From Bugula neritina (lineage: Eukaryota > Bryozoa > Gymnolaemata > Cheilostomatida > Bugulidae), in the NCBI GenBank assembly GCA_964035545.1, contig OZ037765.1, forward strand, positions 1,085,501 to 1,149,500: a DNA stretch of 64,000 nucleotides, in the 5' to 3' direction. Position 1 is the stretch's first letter. Each line of letters begins with the position of its first letter. Of this stretch, positions 22,125-34,300 are shown in pieces. Under the pieces are notes generated by a model. The model saw only the letters and a list, made by a program, of their open reading frames with translations, did no database searches and was not told where the DNA came from. The position numbers and the translations under genes were made by a program.

Positions 22125-22338
22125 GTGGTGCCGTGTTGGAAAGTTGTGGGAATTTTATTGATTAACTATTCCTCGCTTTCAAAAGTAAGTATTAACAAAG
22201 AGCCTTGAATTCATTTTATACTGAAGTCATGAGTTGTAGTGATTCAAAGCTTTCTACCTGTAACAATGAATAGTTAATATACCTGCAGGTGTCACTATCG
22301 AAATAAGTGCCTCATTCTAAGACTACAAAACTTGAGGT
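22125..22338 (+). promoter_or_regulatory. 5' UTR exon and 104-bp 5' UTR intron of caspase-like gene D
   Basis: Conserved with gene C. The donor AAAA|GTAAGT is at 22185, the acceptor ACCTGCAG ends at 22288, and the intron is 104 bp. The leader then runs 50 bases to the ATG. Confidence 0.55.
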
Positions 22339-23430
22339 ATGGATGAACTGAGAGCAGAAGAAGTGAACAATTTGTTTGGGGAGTTCAAACAAATTCTGAG
22401 ACAAGGTAAAACTTTTTCTGCGGTGACACTAGGCGCTATGATTGAAAGAACCAGTGGTTTATCAGCAGACCATGACTTTTTGAACAACCTCCAAGATGTT
22501 GCTAAGAACATAGATTCTATTCCGGACTACCTTTTCGCAAAGTATAAAATTGCTGAAAATCAACCTGAAGATGAAAGAGAGGGATGGTCATTACCAGAAA
22601 TTTATAGTTCGGTTGAAGAGGAACTAAATGGACTGGTGACTAAGAGCCGTAATGCATCTGATGGAAGGAAACCTGAAAGTAAGAATGACGAAAAGGTATG
22701 GATGCTAATTGTGTGGAGTGCTGAGTTGTGGTTTCTTTTCAACCTCCAAAAATGTAAACATGATTCAGTGAAGCGATTTATAAAAAGCAACGCTATAGAG
22801 TTATTCCATGAGTTCTTTGATTCCAGAATAGAGAGCAATGAGCCCCATTTTGATGTTCTTGCTGAGAAAGATTGTGTCGACATTATGGAGAAACTTTTGT
22901 GTCCTGAGCTTGGTGTGAGCCTTTCCTTGCAAGAATATTTTGATAAAATAGGTAACGTGAAAAAGTTCTGTAAAACACTCATGAGACAAAATATGATAAG
23001 GATCGTTAAGCCACATTCAAAGAAGTTTTATATAATCCCTCGTCCTAGTGACAGAAATAACTTTGCTAAAATGTATGGTATTATTGTTTGTGGATTCTTC
23101 AAACCAGATCAACCTTTATTTTTCAAAGCTGAGCAACAAGCTGCCACCGCAACAGAAGATGCTTTAGATGAAGTAAATATAGATATCATACACACTAAGA
23201 CTCACCCTCAAATCTTTGAGTCGGAAAATGTGTTTACAGAGTTGCGTAGATGGGTAGGAGATAAGCTAAGTGGTATCGAAAATCGTTGCTCCCTTTTAAT
23301 TTTAACCATTCTTTGTCATGGAAAACACGGAAATTTAGCACACAAAATCAGAGGAAGTTGGCTGTATATGAAGATCGAAGAATTGCTCAAATTATTCAAA
23401 ACATTTGGTGGTTTAAAAGGAATACCCAAG
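22339..23430 (+). CDS. Caspase-like gene D, exon 1 (N-terminal region plus catalytic-His half)
   Basis: This exon encodes 364 residues ending GLKGIPK at AAG|GTTAGT, the same boundary as gene C. It keeps the blocks MIERTSGLSADHDFLNN, LQDVAKNIDSIPDYLF, VLAEKDCVDIMEK and the PRPSDRNNFAKMYGIIVCGF junction almost unchanged. The stretch around residues 65-120 and the region after strand 1 vary. The catalytic-His candidate is His327 in LCHGKHG. As in C, the S1-pocket Arg position after strand 1 reads AEQQAAT. The most conserved part of the pair is the first 60 residues, which suggests that the N-terminal region has a constrained binding role. The N-terminal domain is unrecognised. Confidence 0.8.
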
Positions 23431-23965
23431 GTTAGTAAAGTACTTGCTTGCTAAGCTATTGTGTGTACTTGTGTGCAGGGGACTTGTGTGCGAGAGAATT
23501 AATATAGCCAGTAGTATGCACATATTACTGATAACAAAGTTGCATTCAAATGGGGGGAATAAACACACACTTATTGTAAAGCTTGTAAACTGTGAAGGTT
23601 CAACTCCCATTAACCTATTTTATGTACTTGTTGGCAGAACTAACACACTTGACTAAGTTACAACAAAGAATACTATCACCATATTAATTAGTAGCCATCA
23701 ATCATTCTGAGATCAACTCTCAGTTTAATCGAGCTGCTTGTCAAGTCACTAACAGTCAAGTCATGTATTTACAACCTCAAAAATATAATGTACTTTTAGC
23801 TCCAGCTTTGCATAAATTTAATAGTTTTAAAACTTGAGCAATTGAATTGATAGATATTGAATTCAAGATTTGTTCTCCTTGCATGAAGCATCACAATGAT
23901 GCAATACTTTGTTGATATAATCTACATGTGATCATAAACTTTACTTTGAGTTTCACACTTGTTAG
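23431..23965 (+). other. Gene D intron
   Basis: A 535-bp phase-0 intron without transposons. Its 3' end matches the intron ends before exons B and C (ATAATCTACATGTGATCATA, then TTTGAGTTTCACACTTG). Confidence 0.75.
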
Positions 23966-24310
23966 GTAATTGCGATAGAAGCTTGTCAAATGTGCTGGGT
24001 TGGGTCTGAAGGTGCAGATCTTCAGAAAATGATAGAGAATTATGACGATGCAATGCTTCTGATCTCTTGCGCCAAAGATCAACAAACCTATGCAGATGAG
24101 ACGAACGGCTTTCTAATCAATCTGGCCAAAGAGCTTGAAAAAGCAGGTTTTTCACAAACACTAGCAGAGATGTTTTTAACAGCTAGTGAAAAATATATCG
24201 AACAGCAGAGGGGAGAAGGTAGGACAGTTCAACCTGTCATGTTTCGTTCTGAATCCAGCAAAGAAATCCTGATTCCAAGGTCCATAACTGGTTCTGGTTC
24301 CCATCAGTGA
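23966..24310 (+). CDS. Caspase-like gene D, terminal exon 2
   Basis: Joined in phase 0 as GIPK|VIAIEACQMC. The nucleophile candidate is Cys371 of a 478-residue protein. The p10-like half follows (DAMLLISC, GFLINLAKELEKAGFS, EMFLTASEKYI, PVMFRSE). This copy differs from the others: the segment after the active site is shorter (WVGSEGADLQ), and the C-terminal tail ends in SITGSGSHQ instead of the QQDSQ-type tail. Confidence 0.8.
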   Translation, partial: VIAIEACQMCWVGSEGADLQKMIENYDDAMLLISCAKDQQTYADETNGFLINLAKELEKAGFSQTLAEMFLTASEKYIEQQRGEGRTVQPVMFRSESSKEILIPRSITGSGSHQ

Positions 24311-24990
24311 GACTCTCAACACTAACAGAGAGCTCAAACGGTGTAGTTCGAAGCATGCTCTTGCAAAGGACATCACACTTCTTTTTGAAATCAACCAACC
24401 ATTCAATGTTACAGTGATAGCACTTTCTAGTATAAACCATTTACACCTATCATAGCATGTACTGCATTGTAAACTAAATGAAGTTAAAAGTTGATCAAAC
24501 CGATTATGATGAATAAGTTTTTTCGAGTTCATTGCCAAAAGCCTACATAACTTATGGACTTTTTGATAGCTATAGCGGAGTAGTATATGTGGATTACTTT
24601 ATTTAAGAGATATTTTTACATTTATAATTACTGTAAAATTATTTTATCTATTTACTTTAATATATTTTTATGCTTATTGTATCGTAATTAATGCTTTATT
24701 GGGTCTAAATTTAATTGGCAATTTGCTGAAAAATTAATCTAATAAACACTCTTTATAAACTACACATTACATAAATACAAAGATATTACATACACATATG
24801 CTATGCTATTGGACAGTTTTCAGTTATAAAGAAATGCTTGTTCTACAGCATATGTATATAATTTATGCATTCAATGTACTAGCTTCCCCTTATCAAATTG
24901 CCTAGTAGAAAAATGCAACAATCTATTACTTATAAGCATTTATAAAAATATTCTAAGTCAAATTTTTCTATAAGTGTTGTCTTTAGTTCT
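24311..24990. other. 3' flank of gene D and spacer
   Basis: The first 250 bases match the 3' flanks of A-C (CATTCAATGTTACAGTGATA), then similarity ends. This is the right edge of the duplicated block. Nothing else was recognised. Confidence 0.6.
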
Positions 24991-24997
24991 TTGTGAA

Positions 24998-25858
24998 CTA
25001 GTCCTCGTGTGACGTGGCATTACCCCCCTCACTTAGACCATGTAGGGCACTGGCTAGTAGATGTATGTTCTTCATCTGACACTCCTTCTGCTCACTCAGC
25101 TCATCTCTGATCTCTACAGCAGCCTCTGTTAGCTTATCTAGACACTGTATCTGAACTCTCCATCTTGTTACAGTCTCTCTGTATAACATACCAAGATAAA
25201 TAACCAGTAATCTATAAATATTGTAGAGTTACCAACATGCCATTTCCTAATTTTAGTTTTTTAACCATCTAAATGCTAATGGAGTTTATGCCTTTGTAAA
25301 TTGCTGCAACAAAGTCTGTGTTTTATGCTCTTAGGCTTTTTACATTTGCTTATATATAATTATAATAAATACTTTGCAATACCTGGTAATAACATTTGCA
25401 TGCTCTTGTATGCATTATTGCATAAACATTTTATTAGTGTGTCAATTTTTTAAACCTGATATTATGTATTGAAAATAGCTATACAGGTAGACTAGCAGCT
25501 ACTGACCTTTGATAATTTAACAATGCATTTTCGAAATCACAGGCCAGCTCATTCATACCTAGAAAGTATTTAAATTATAAGTAACATATAGGTAACTTTT
25601 TGGGTATTAAAATTAGTTCAAAATAAAAAAACGTGTCATAGAGCGTTCATATGATCAACTATATCATGCAGTATATAAATTAAAGAAAGCTTTTTAACTA
25701 GTGATAGAAGTGGACAGCGCTGATTCAAGTAGAGCCTCATTTTCATTCTCGCTATACTTTGGTTCCGTAGAAGTCTTGTTGGGAATGCAGAAACTAGCAT
25801 CAACATCTTCTTTGTCAGCAGAGATTGAAGTATTTAACATCTCAATGCTCTTATCCAT
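24998..25858 (-). CDS. Possible small coiled-coil protein, three coding exons
   Basis: Proposed exons on the minus strand are 25699-25858, 25507-25558 and 24998-25178. Phases agree at both junctions (1 and 2). The last exon has a good acceptor (TATACAG) and the middle exon has TTTCTAG and a GTCAGT donor. The donor of the first exon (GTTAAA) is weak. The product is about 131 residues: an acidic, serine-rich start (MDKSIEMLNTSIS), then MNELACDFENALLNYQ and a helix-forming part (QCLDKLTEAAVEIRDELSEQ) with heptad-like hydrophobic spacing. I do not recognise the family. The acceptor CTTTAG lies two bases before the ATG, implying an upstream non-coding exon. Confidence 0.45.
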
Positions 25859-27854
25859 GCTCTAAAGCATTTGATAATGAAAATAAATAGCAAAATTATT
25901 GTAGTACTGAGAGTACATTATAATTTTTTTTATTCTAGCTGTCATTGTAGAATTTATGAACTACCTATGTAGATATGACAATTATACTAACCACTAATAC
26001 TAACAATAAATTTATACCCACTTTAAACATAAGGTTATTCTAAAAATTATAATTACAATAACTATATTGATAATAATTATAATAAATAATTAATTAAAAC
26101 AAGTTTATAAAATATCCTTTTAGCTTTGCAAATATACAATAACAAATAAAATTATAATAATGACAACATAACTCCTACATGTTAATTGAAATACAAAATG
26201 TTAAAACCAATAATTGGATGAATCTTTAAAAATAAAGTATGTAGAATTAATTAATTCAAGTTTAATAAACGTCAGTATTATTATGGTTGAAAAGTTTTAT
26301 AAGACCAAGAATTACATATAATATTGACAATATAACTATCATATATAATCACAAAGATGCAGATGCTTGCTATATCGCAGTTTTAACTAAGTTATCTTCC
26401 CTTGCATGTAGCTGCAGTAATCTAAAGTAGGTGTGGCCTGCACAGAGTAATTAGTACAGAGAGATAGAGTGAGGGATTGTAGGTACAGAGTTTGTGTGAA
26501 AGCAAAGTTCTGAGAGGGAGTATATACAAAATTATAGTATGTATACCAAGGTATTGCGAATAAGAAGAGAAACCTAATAAGAATGTGTTAAGATGTGCTA
26601 GTAAGTGCTCAGTCTTGGATCTCATACTGTGAAGCAGCACCAGATGGATACCCTAACCTAGAAACTTAACTCTCTCTACATATTGACAGAAGCAAGCCAA
26701 GCTACCTATATACCAATACACAAGTTATACTGAGTTGACTCAACTGCTAGAATACAATATTTCTACTTGAGGAGTTTACAATTAACATAAAACTCTCGAA
26801 TCATTTGAAAGATGCTTTCTAAGCTTATATGTTTATGTTCATTCAAATTAAACTGAAAATAGAAATACTATCCACAGTGCGAGTATGAATACCGACACCC
26901 CAAGCTAGCAGTTATTTATTTGTACAAACATTAAATTTGAACGTAAAGCATAAGCATTACTGAAATATTGTCATTACTATAACATATAGGCCTAGTAGTA
27001 GTTAAATTTATGCTAAGTAAACCAGTAATTTTTTATATTAAACATACTCACAGTGATACTCATGCCTCATAGTGAGTCATAGAGTCGAAACATAAAATTA
27101 AAAGTGGTCTGGTAGTAACAGTAGTAGTTCTAGTAGTCGTACTCATAGTAACTATGAGTATGACTAGCTAGCTACTATAAGTACTATAACATAACATCAA
27201 CAATAACTAATAATATGATATTCATATTGATAATTATTACTCATAGTTTATTAGTTATTATAATTATTAAACTTGATGTTTAATTTTATGTTTATGTTAT
27301 AATACTTATACTTATAGTAGCTACGGTTATCATTTATCTTTTTGTAAACAAAACGTCTTGTGTGTTAGCACTAGTTTAAAATTTAATTTTATCTGTACAT
27401 AGAAATTTTAATTAATATTAATAAGTTAGTCAGTTAGTTTTTCAGCCATCAAGTTAGTTATGCTTATAGAGCTTCACTTGTGATCAGGCGTCGTCTGCTC
27501 ATCAATGCTATATATCCGTTTCTGCTGGTCAAGGTCAGATAGTTAGCACAAAAACTTTATCGTCATACGGACCAATGAACAGATACAAACTGAAAAGACA
27601 TAGGGGGTGTCAAGAAATTTAGCCTGTGTTTTGATTGTCGACTAAGTGAGTACATTATTAATCTTTGACAAAAATGAGATTGAGCCAATAAATGAATCGG
27701 TAGATGTAACGAATCATGTTGTTGGCTTCTAGAGGCTGTTTCATAGAACAGTTTATGCCCATTTAAAATTAGTTGCGACTGTCACTCACAGTCGCAGTCG
27801 CTGTGTGCATTGGCCATTGTGATAGCCAATAAATAATTTTTCACCATAACCACG
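25859..27854. other. AT-rich intergenic sequence between the small gene and LSM12
   Basis: Contains many short words such as ACTATGAGTATGAC and TAATTATTA. No frame with exon-like signals was found. The part next to 27780-27854 should hold the LSM12 promoter and 5' UTR, but no clear core element is visible. Confidence 0.5.
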
Positions 27855-30800
27855 ATGACTCTAATGGAAGCTACTGGCGGTGTTTTAGACCCCGGTACTT
27901 CAGTTAGATGCATCACTCGTCTCGATACTGAGATTTCAGGAAAAGTAGCTGCATTTGATTTAGTACGCAAAGCATTAGTTGTTGGTAAGTTTGAACTTGA
28001 AGTTCAATTTGAATTATATTTCTTGTTCACAATTATGAATTAAATTTTGTATTACTAATACTTTTTACTATAACTATTACTATTAATATTAGTTTATTAC
28101 TATAAGTAAAACTTAGTCTCATGGACATGAGACTGAATTATAACTTATAAGTATAACATTGGTGATTGGATATCAACTATATAAATTATAACTTATACTT
28201 ATAGTTAATGTTATAACTTATAAGTTATAAAACTTACAGTTATACTCAGTTATACTTATAGTTAATGTTATAATTAATAAATTATGCTTTAGTAATAGTT
28301 ATTCACTTATTGAGTATTGCATTGATTTACTATAAAGTGTTATGCTAAACTAATTACTATCATTACCATTATAAACTTATAATGGGTGACATTGAGTGTT
28401 CTATTGTCTACGAGGTGAAATACGAGGGGAAATAGTAAAACTGATGATCATAATGATAATGATCATCATTATGACTTTGCTGGCTTAAAAATGCCAAATT
28501 ATAAAGAATCTCTGTTGAATTTGCATAATTATATTTTAATTGAATACCTGATGATAACTTGACTGGATTTGCTAAGCCATTATTTTGATTTGCCACTTTC
28601 TGACTATATAACCCAGTAGAGCTCAGGAAAACTCAGCAAAGCTCTAGGTTCATTTTGTTGTATGTTAAACAGCTTGCCCGCCTGCCCCGGGATCTAAAGA
28701 CGTCAACAATACGTATCATGTTATAAATATCAGCAATCTCAAGGCTCTGGAGGTCACTGCTAAGTCGACTGGGGAGGATGAATTTCCAGTTGTGTCTCTA
28801 GACAATTCTAAGGTGCTCCAGCGTCTGATTTTGTGTGCTTGGATGTTTGTTAGCATATTTCTATCATGTTGATATATTTATAAAATGCAGTTTTCCTTCT
28901 ACTTTAGAGCAAAAATAAAACATTATCATGCAAATTAGGTTTGAATTTTTATTTAAACAGTTTCAAACTAAAAGCAGTAAAATAAGAAATTTATGATTAC
29001 ACGTACGGGTCACTCTGATTTGTTTCTTTCACAGATAATGAAACGAGTTAGAGATAAAATAGAGGAAAAGAAGCGGAAAGTGGCGAGTATAGGAGTTGGG
29101 GTTAGCGAGGAGGCGCAGGGGCTTTTCAACGCCATCAAGAAAACGTACTCAATACTTTAATTTTACAGATCTCATGCTACCTAGTATTTCTCATTAATCA
29201 GTTAGAGTTACAGGTTTTAGTCTTATACTCTGTAAATACATATGCAATACCTGAAGGAAATGCTCTACTAAAGTGTCATTCCACCAAACATGGTTGACAG
29301 TGTTTATTCAGGCAAATAATTCTACTAGCAATGTTTCTAGATTTTGGTAATTATATGCTTTAAAATCTGTGAAAATTGAAAAGTTTCAAATTTACTAAAT
29401 CAGAAGGCACTGAGTTGTTATTTGCAATGTATTTTTCTGTAGTTAAAATACTTCTCTTGAAGTTATGGACTTCATTCACTAAACCCAACTCTAAGCAGAT
29501 GCATTCACTAACCAAAAGTATTGCATACTCAGAGTCCTAATTGATTTGGTTGCTATTGAATTAGCAACAATAAAACGTGACATGTATAGCATGAGATTAC
29601 ATAATGACAAATATTTATATATTACATAATTACTGCTTTTACAATAAAGCCATTAACACCATTGCCATCTTCTGTTGATACAGGATGGTCTACTGAGCTG
29701 CTCAGCTGCTCTGTGCTACCTTTTCATACAGTCATAATATAATATTATATTAATATATCACTCCACTACTATGCTATACTCTACTACTGTGCTATACTCC
29801 ACTACTGTTCTATACTCCACTACTGTGCTATACTCCACTACTGTGCTATACTCTACTACTGTGCTATACTCCACTACTGTTCTATACTCCACTACTGTGC
29901 TATACTCCACTACTGTGCTATACTCTACTACTGTGCTATACTCCACTACTGTTCTATACTCCACTACTGTGCTATACTCCACTACTGTGCTATACTCTAC
30001 TACTGTGCTATACTTTGTGATATTATATTTCATTAAGTTATATAATGCTATCTTGTATTATGTTGTATTACATTATATTGCATTCTTATATTATATTGAT
30101 ACTAGAATTGATGACTTATACTGTACTATACTGTATTATATTATATTGTACTATATTGTGCTATACTAGAATTGATGACCTGTATTGGGACGGTAAGAAG
30201 ATAATAGCCATGGGAGACGTAACTATAGTAGAGCCGTACTCCGTGAATGACCTTCAGCTGAAGGCCGGGGGTAACCCCAACACCCTCGACCATATCTCTA
30301 AAATTGTAAGATATTTCAGTCGCTCTCTGAAACTCAAAGTGTAGATTCTATATTATCATTTCTTTCACAGCGTGGCTACCCATGTTCAACTTTATGGCCT
30401 GTTTTGGTGAATCAATTTTCATAAGTTTTGCTGAAATTTTTGGTATTAGTAAACTTATTCTCTAAACTGCAGAAATATTGTGACATAAAAAGTAATAAAT
30501 ATAATATATATATCCACAAATAATATAAGCTGAGCAACACTGCCAAAGCCAGTCTAGAATAGAGTACCTGCTAGCACTTGTTAAAGTGATAAAACCTAGT
30601 TTCTCTGATTGAAAACCAAATTTCCCCCAACCTGGGTTGAACTGCAGGCTGTAATATTTCCATTACACGTGCAAGAGTCACTTGTGCTGTACATCTAGGT
30701 CTTACAGGTTTCTCAGTAATATTACGGTCTATAAAGGGATATTCGTTGTATTTTGCTTTAGTATTTATTATATATTTTAGTATTATTTATAAATTTGCAT

Positions 30801-30894
30801 TTGATAACAGCCTCTGTTTTCAGTCTTGACTCATCCTGTAAGATTTCTGTATCTTTAGGTGCGAAAGCATTACGAAGACAAGAAGAAGCCATGA
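27855..30894 (+). CDS. LSM12: LSM12-like protein
   Basis: Five coding exons: 27855-27984, 28673-28812, 29035-29144, 30170-30305 and 30859-30894. All have GT-AG borders and matching phases, giving 183 residues (the human protein is about 195). The N-terminal Lsm-like half reads SVRCITRLDTEISGKVAAFD, then CPPAPGSKDVNNTYHVINIS. The C-terminal anticodon-binding-like domain has VSEEAQGLFNAIKKT, DDLYWDGKKIIAMGDVTI and EPYSVNDLQLKAGG, ending VRKHYEDKKKP. In other animals LSM12 works in RNA-protein complexes with ataxin-2 and in translation control. Start chosen as the ATG at 27855; no nearer in-frame start was seen. Intron 3 holds an 18-bp minisatellite that ends close to exon 4. Confidence 0.92.
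29758..30016. repeat. 18-bp minisatellite in LSM12 intron 3
   Basis: About 14 units of CTATACTCCACTACTGTG with a regular alternation of CCACTACTGTG, CTACTACTGTG and CCACTACTGTT variants, suggesting a higher-order unit of 4 x 18 = 72 bp. The open frames on both strands are artefacts of an 18-bp (6-codon) period. Confidence 0.9.
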
Positions 30895-31202
30895 GGAGTT
30901 GTACCCCTCATCACTGATAAAGTTTTCCATATTTTTAATTTAGCGCATCATTAGCAAAACTGTTCTTCCAGAAGTATGTTGTTTCATTTCAGTGTCAAAC
31001 TTATCTCAGTGTATTTGTAAGAACATTCATGGAGTTGTCTGTCCTATACAAGCCCACCTATGTGCATAGTGCATTGAACTATCATTATAGTTTCAGTTCA
31101 GTGGCATAGTGTAGTATTTGTACTTTATAGCGCAGCAATATCAGAGCAACATTGATTATTTCTGTAAATTCGTTATTTGTTTGTACAATAGTGAAATGGG
31201 CA

Positions 31203-31208
31203 AATAAA
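31203..31208 (+). terminator. LSM12 poly(A) signal
   Basis: AATAAA about 310 bases after the LSM12 stop codon. Confidence 0.6.
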
Positions 31209-31236
31209 TGTATAGAAGTTGAATCTTTGAGGCCAT

Positions 31237-31242
31237 TTTATT
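31237..31242 (-). terminator. CtIP-like gene poly(A) signal
   Basis: TTTATT on the plus strand, read as AATAAA on the minus strand, 139 bases after the CtIP-like stop codon. It lies 29 bases from the LSM12 signal on the opposite strand. Confidence 0.6.
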
Positions 31243-31380
31243 TTGACCAACAACTGATGGAATAAATGTAACTTAATCTGTGAATAGTATATAACAAACA
31301 ATTTGTAACAAAATAATATCATATAAACAAAATATAAATGTATACATAAAAGGCAAACTAAACAGATGAATTTCACGACT

Positions 31381-34300
31381 TCAATCGTCAAGAGTTGCGA
31401 TGGACATGTTCCAGAAGTTAGGAGGCGTTTCCATTGGTTGTTTCACAGCTCTGTGTCTACACACCTCTCCCAGTCTATCCAGTATCTCCTCTTCTGTGAG
31501 GTCCATCGAGCTGTAGTACTGTATCACACAAACATGGGTTTACAGCACAAACACACAGTATGGTACAATAATAGTGGACATGTCTCTAATTATACTCTCA
31601 TAACACTGGACATGTCTCTAACTATACTCTCCTAACACTGGACATGTCTATAACTATTAACTATACTCTCACCTCATAACACTGAGCACATCTGTAACTT
31701 GGCAATTGTTTTCTAGCCTTTCCTCTCACCACCTCTCCAATTTCATATCTATTTTTCTTTTCGGGTAAACTAAAAATAGTGTAATATGCAAGCAATTAAA
31801 CAGCTTTGAAAATGCTAAAATAAATTACCATATATAACATAATGTACTGCAGTAACCCTATTTCAGGTTATGATATATAAAGGGAGACAACTTTTGTTTC
31901 AACAAAAAACTTAGAGCATATAAATATTTTAATTGCAAATATTAATATACATTCAGAGAATCTGTGATTATTTTAGTTGGAAAAAAATTTCCTGTCTTGC
32001 AAACAAAAACTTATAAAAAAAGACTTCTAGCACGGAAAATAGTCTGAAATTTCCCACCAGGTCCTTGACTAGCAGAAGCATACCCCCCTCATATCATAGA
32101 AACACAAATCACAGGCTATCTAAAGATTTAGTAACTCAAACTTTTAGGCCAATTAGAATCTGTGTACCTGTCCAGATGAGTCATGGTTGAGCACCTGTCG
32201 GACACCTTGACTGCTGCCACTCTGTGAGATGTGACAGTTTCAGCTGAAGTGACGTCGGCCACAGGGTTGTTAAATAGACCCAGGTCCATGGCAGTAATAT
32301 CCTCTGCAATACACACCCCTAGGGCTATATTTAATGTTTTCTGGCTACCTTTTTAGTAAGGTTGAAATGTACCGTATAACATATAAGATAGTATTTAGCC
32401 TACAGCCTACTACAGATTGTTATACAACTAGACCTTGCATAGTGTATTCATGTAACATTTCTATTTTCCATATCATGGAATACATTCTCAGATCAACATA
32501 TTATCTTCATGTTGGTTAGACTGAGCTTCCTAGTGTTACAGCAAGTGATGGGTGACTGACAATCTGTCCTACAGGATTAAAATGTATAACTCCACTATTT
32601 AGTAACTAAGCTTTTCCTGCACAAAACTAATCTATACACAAGACTTTTCAGTAGATTTTTTTGGTGATTTTTGTGTTATTAAATTATTTTTAAGTACTAT
32701 CATCAGCAGCTTACCATCTGAGTTAGTGTGAAGAGATTCACGTGTAGTCTGAGTATTCGGTTTAGAGTGCTTATCTACAGTTGAGGGGGGTTTGTTCACA
32801 CCCCGCAGTGTAATGAGTGGCGTAGACTTAGATCTAGACACATGAGCAGATTGCTTAGCTAGATACCCGTCTAGCCTAGTCTGCCTGACCCTCTTCCTTG
32901 GTCTGGGTTCCGTGGCGGGCTCCACACACAACTCCCCCCTACTTGGCGGCTTGGAATAGCCTATGGGCCATGCCACTGCTTTCTTCTACAATATTATATA
33001 TGAAAGTTGTTGAAGGAAAATCAGTTTTATTAGACCACAGTATATCAATTTGTGCTCCCCCCTCCCCCTCCCCCTCCCCCTCCCCTGAGCCTTGTTAGAT
33101 CCAGGTCCTACACGTCCCCTGTCTCATTTCATGGGCGTCTCTCAACCTCACCATATTTAATAAACTCTAATAAAATGAATCTGCCAACTTCTGTGGGAAA
33201 CTGACTATTTTATGTTTATCTTATATCCAATTAAAAGTGAGATGTGAAAAGGTCCAGAGTATTACACAAGTATGGGAAGTATTAGAAGCAGCATTACAGG
33301 GTAAGATAACTCTAGATTATTCAATGTTGTGTTATTTGTATATAGAATTGAATCTCTTCAACAATAACTACTTAGCAATGTATGTACCTGAAAGAAGCAG
33401 AAGGGCTCTCTCTCACCTTAGATGGTTTAGTAACAACCTTTCCATTAGGTTGATTATCAGCTATTGAGCATTGCGTTGTGTCGTCAATTATTCCTTGTGT
33501 GATGTCATCAGGAGCGGGTACTTGTGTGATGTCATCAGGAGCAGGTACTTGTGTGATGTCATCAGGAGCAGGTACTTGTCTGATATCATCAGGAGCAGGT
33601 ACTTGTGTGATGTCATCAGTTAACAAGTTACTTTTACTACTTTTAGAAAAGTATGTAACATCCATATCAAGAGGAATTTGCGTGACGTCATCATCTAAGT
33701 CATCATCATCGAATAATGCAGGTGAAGTAGTCAGGTCAACAGCGACTGAAGGCCTAAGGCTATTCTCAACGCCCAGGTGACCGTCAATACGCCGAGGCCT
33801 GTTAGTTTTGGTACCACTTTTACTTGGAGTAGTGGGGTTAGCGTTCTTTGACAGCAAACAACTTTTACTGCTGCCACGCTGTATTCTCGGTTTTTTAAAC
33901 CCAACAACTGGAGATAGTCTAGTGTCATCTCTCTCCTTACGAGACGGTCTGGTGGTGTCCGTTGGAAGTACATTATGCAATAGATTGGATACTGGGCTAA
34001 GCCAAAATGACTCCTCGTTTTCTATTTCCCCTTTCTGGTGCTCCAAGTCAGTAGGTTCCTTCTGAATAGTTGTTGGAGTTGTCTCATCGGGTTTCTCAAT
34101 TGATGAGTCACAAGAGACTGACAAACTTTCTGGTGAACAATGGGAAGGCGACTCCCAATCATCTGGATCACAAGTTTCAGGCACAATTACCGAGTTTTCA
34201 TCTTCAACTCCCAAGTCAGAATCTCTTTTAGTCTCGGGAATTATTTTATTGATACTTTTACAAACTGCAACTTCTTTTTTATTTTTCTGGACTGAAGTAA

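Noticed and set aside
23595-23612. GGTTCAACTCC resembling a tRNA B box
   Set aside because: No A box or cloverleaf at the right distance; a chance match inside the gene D intron.
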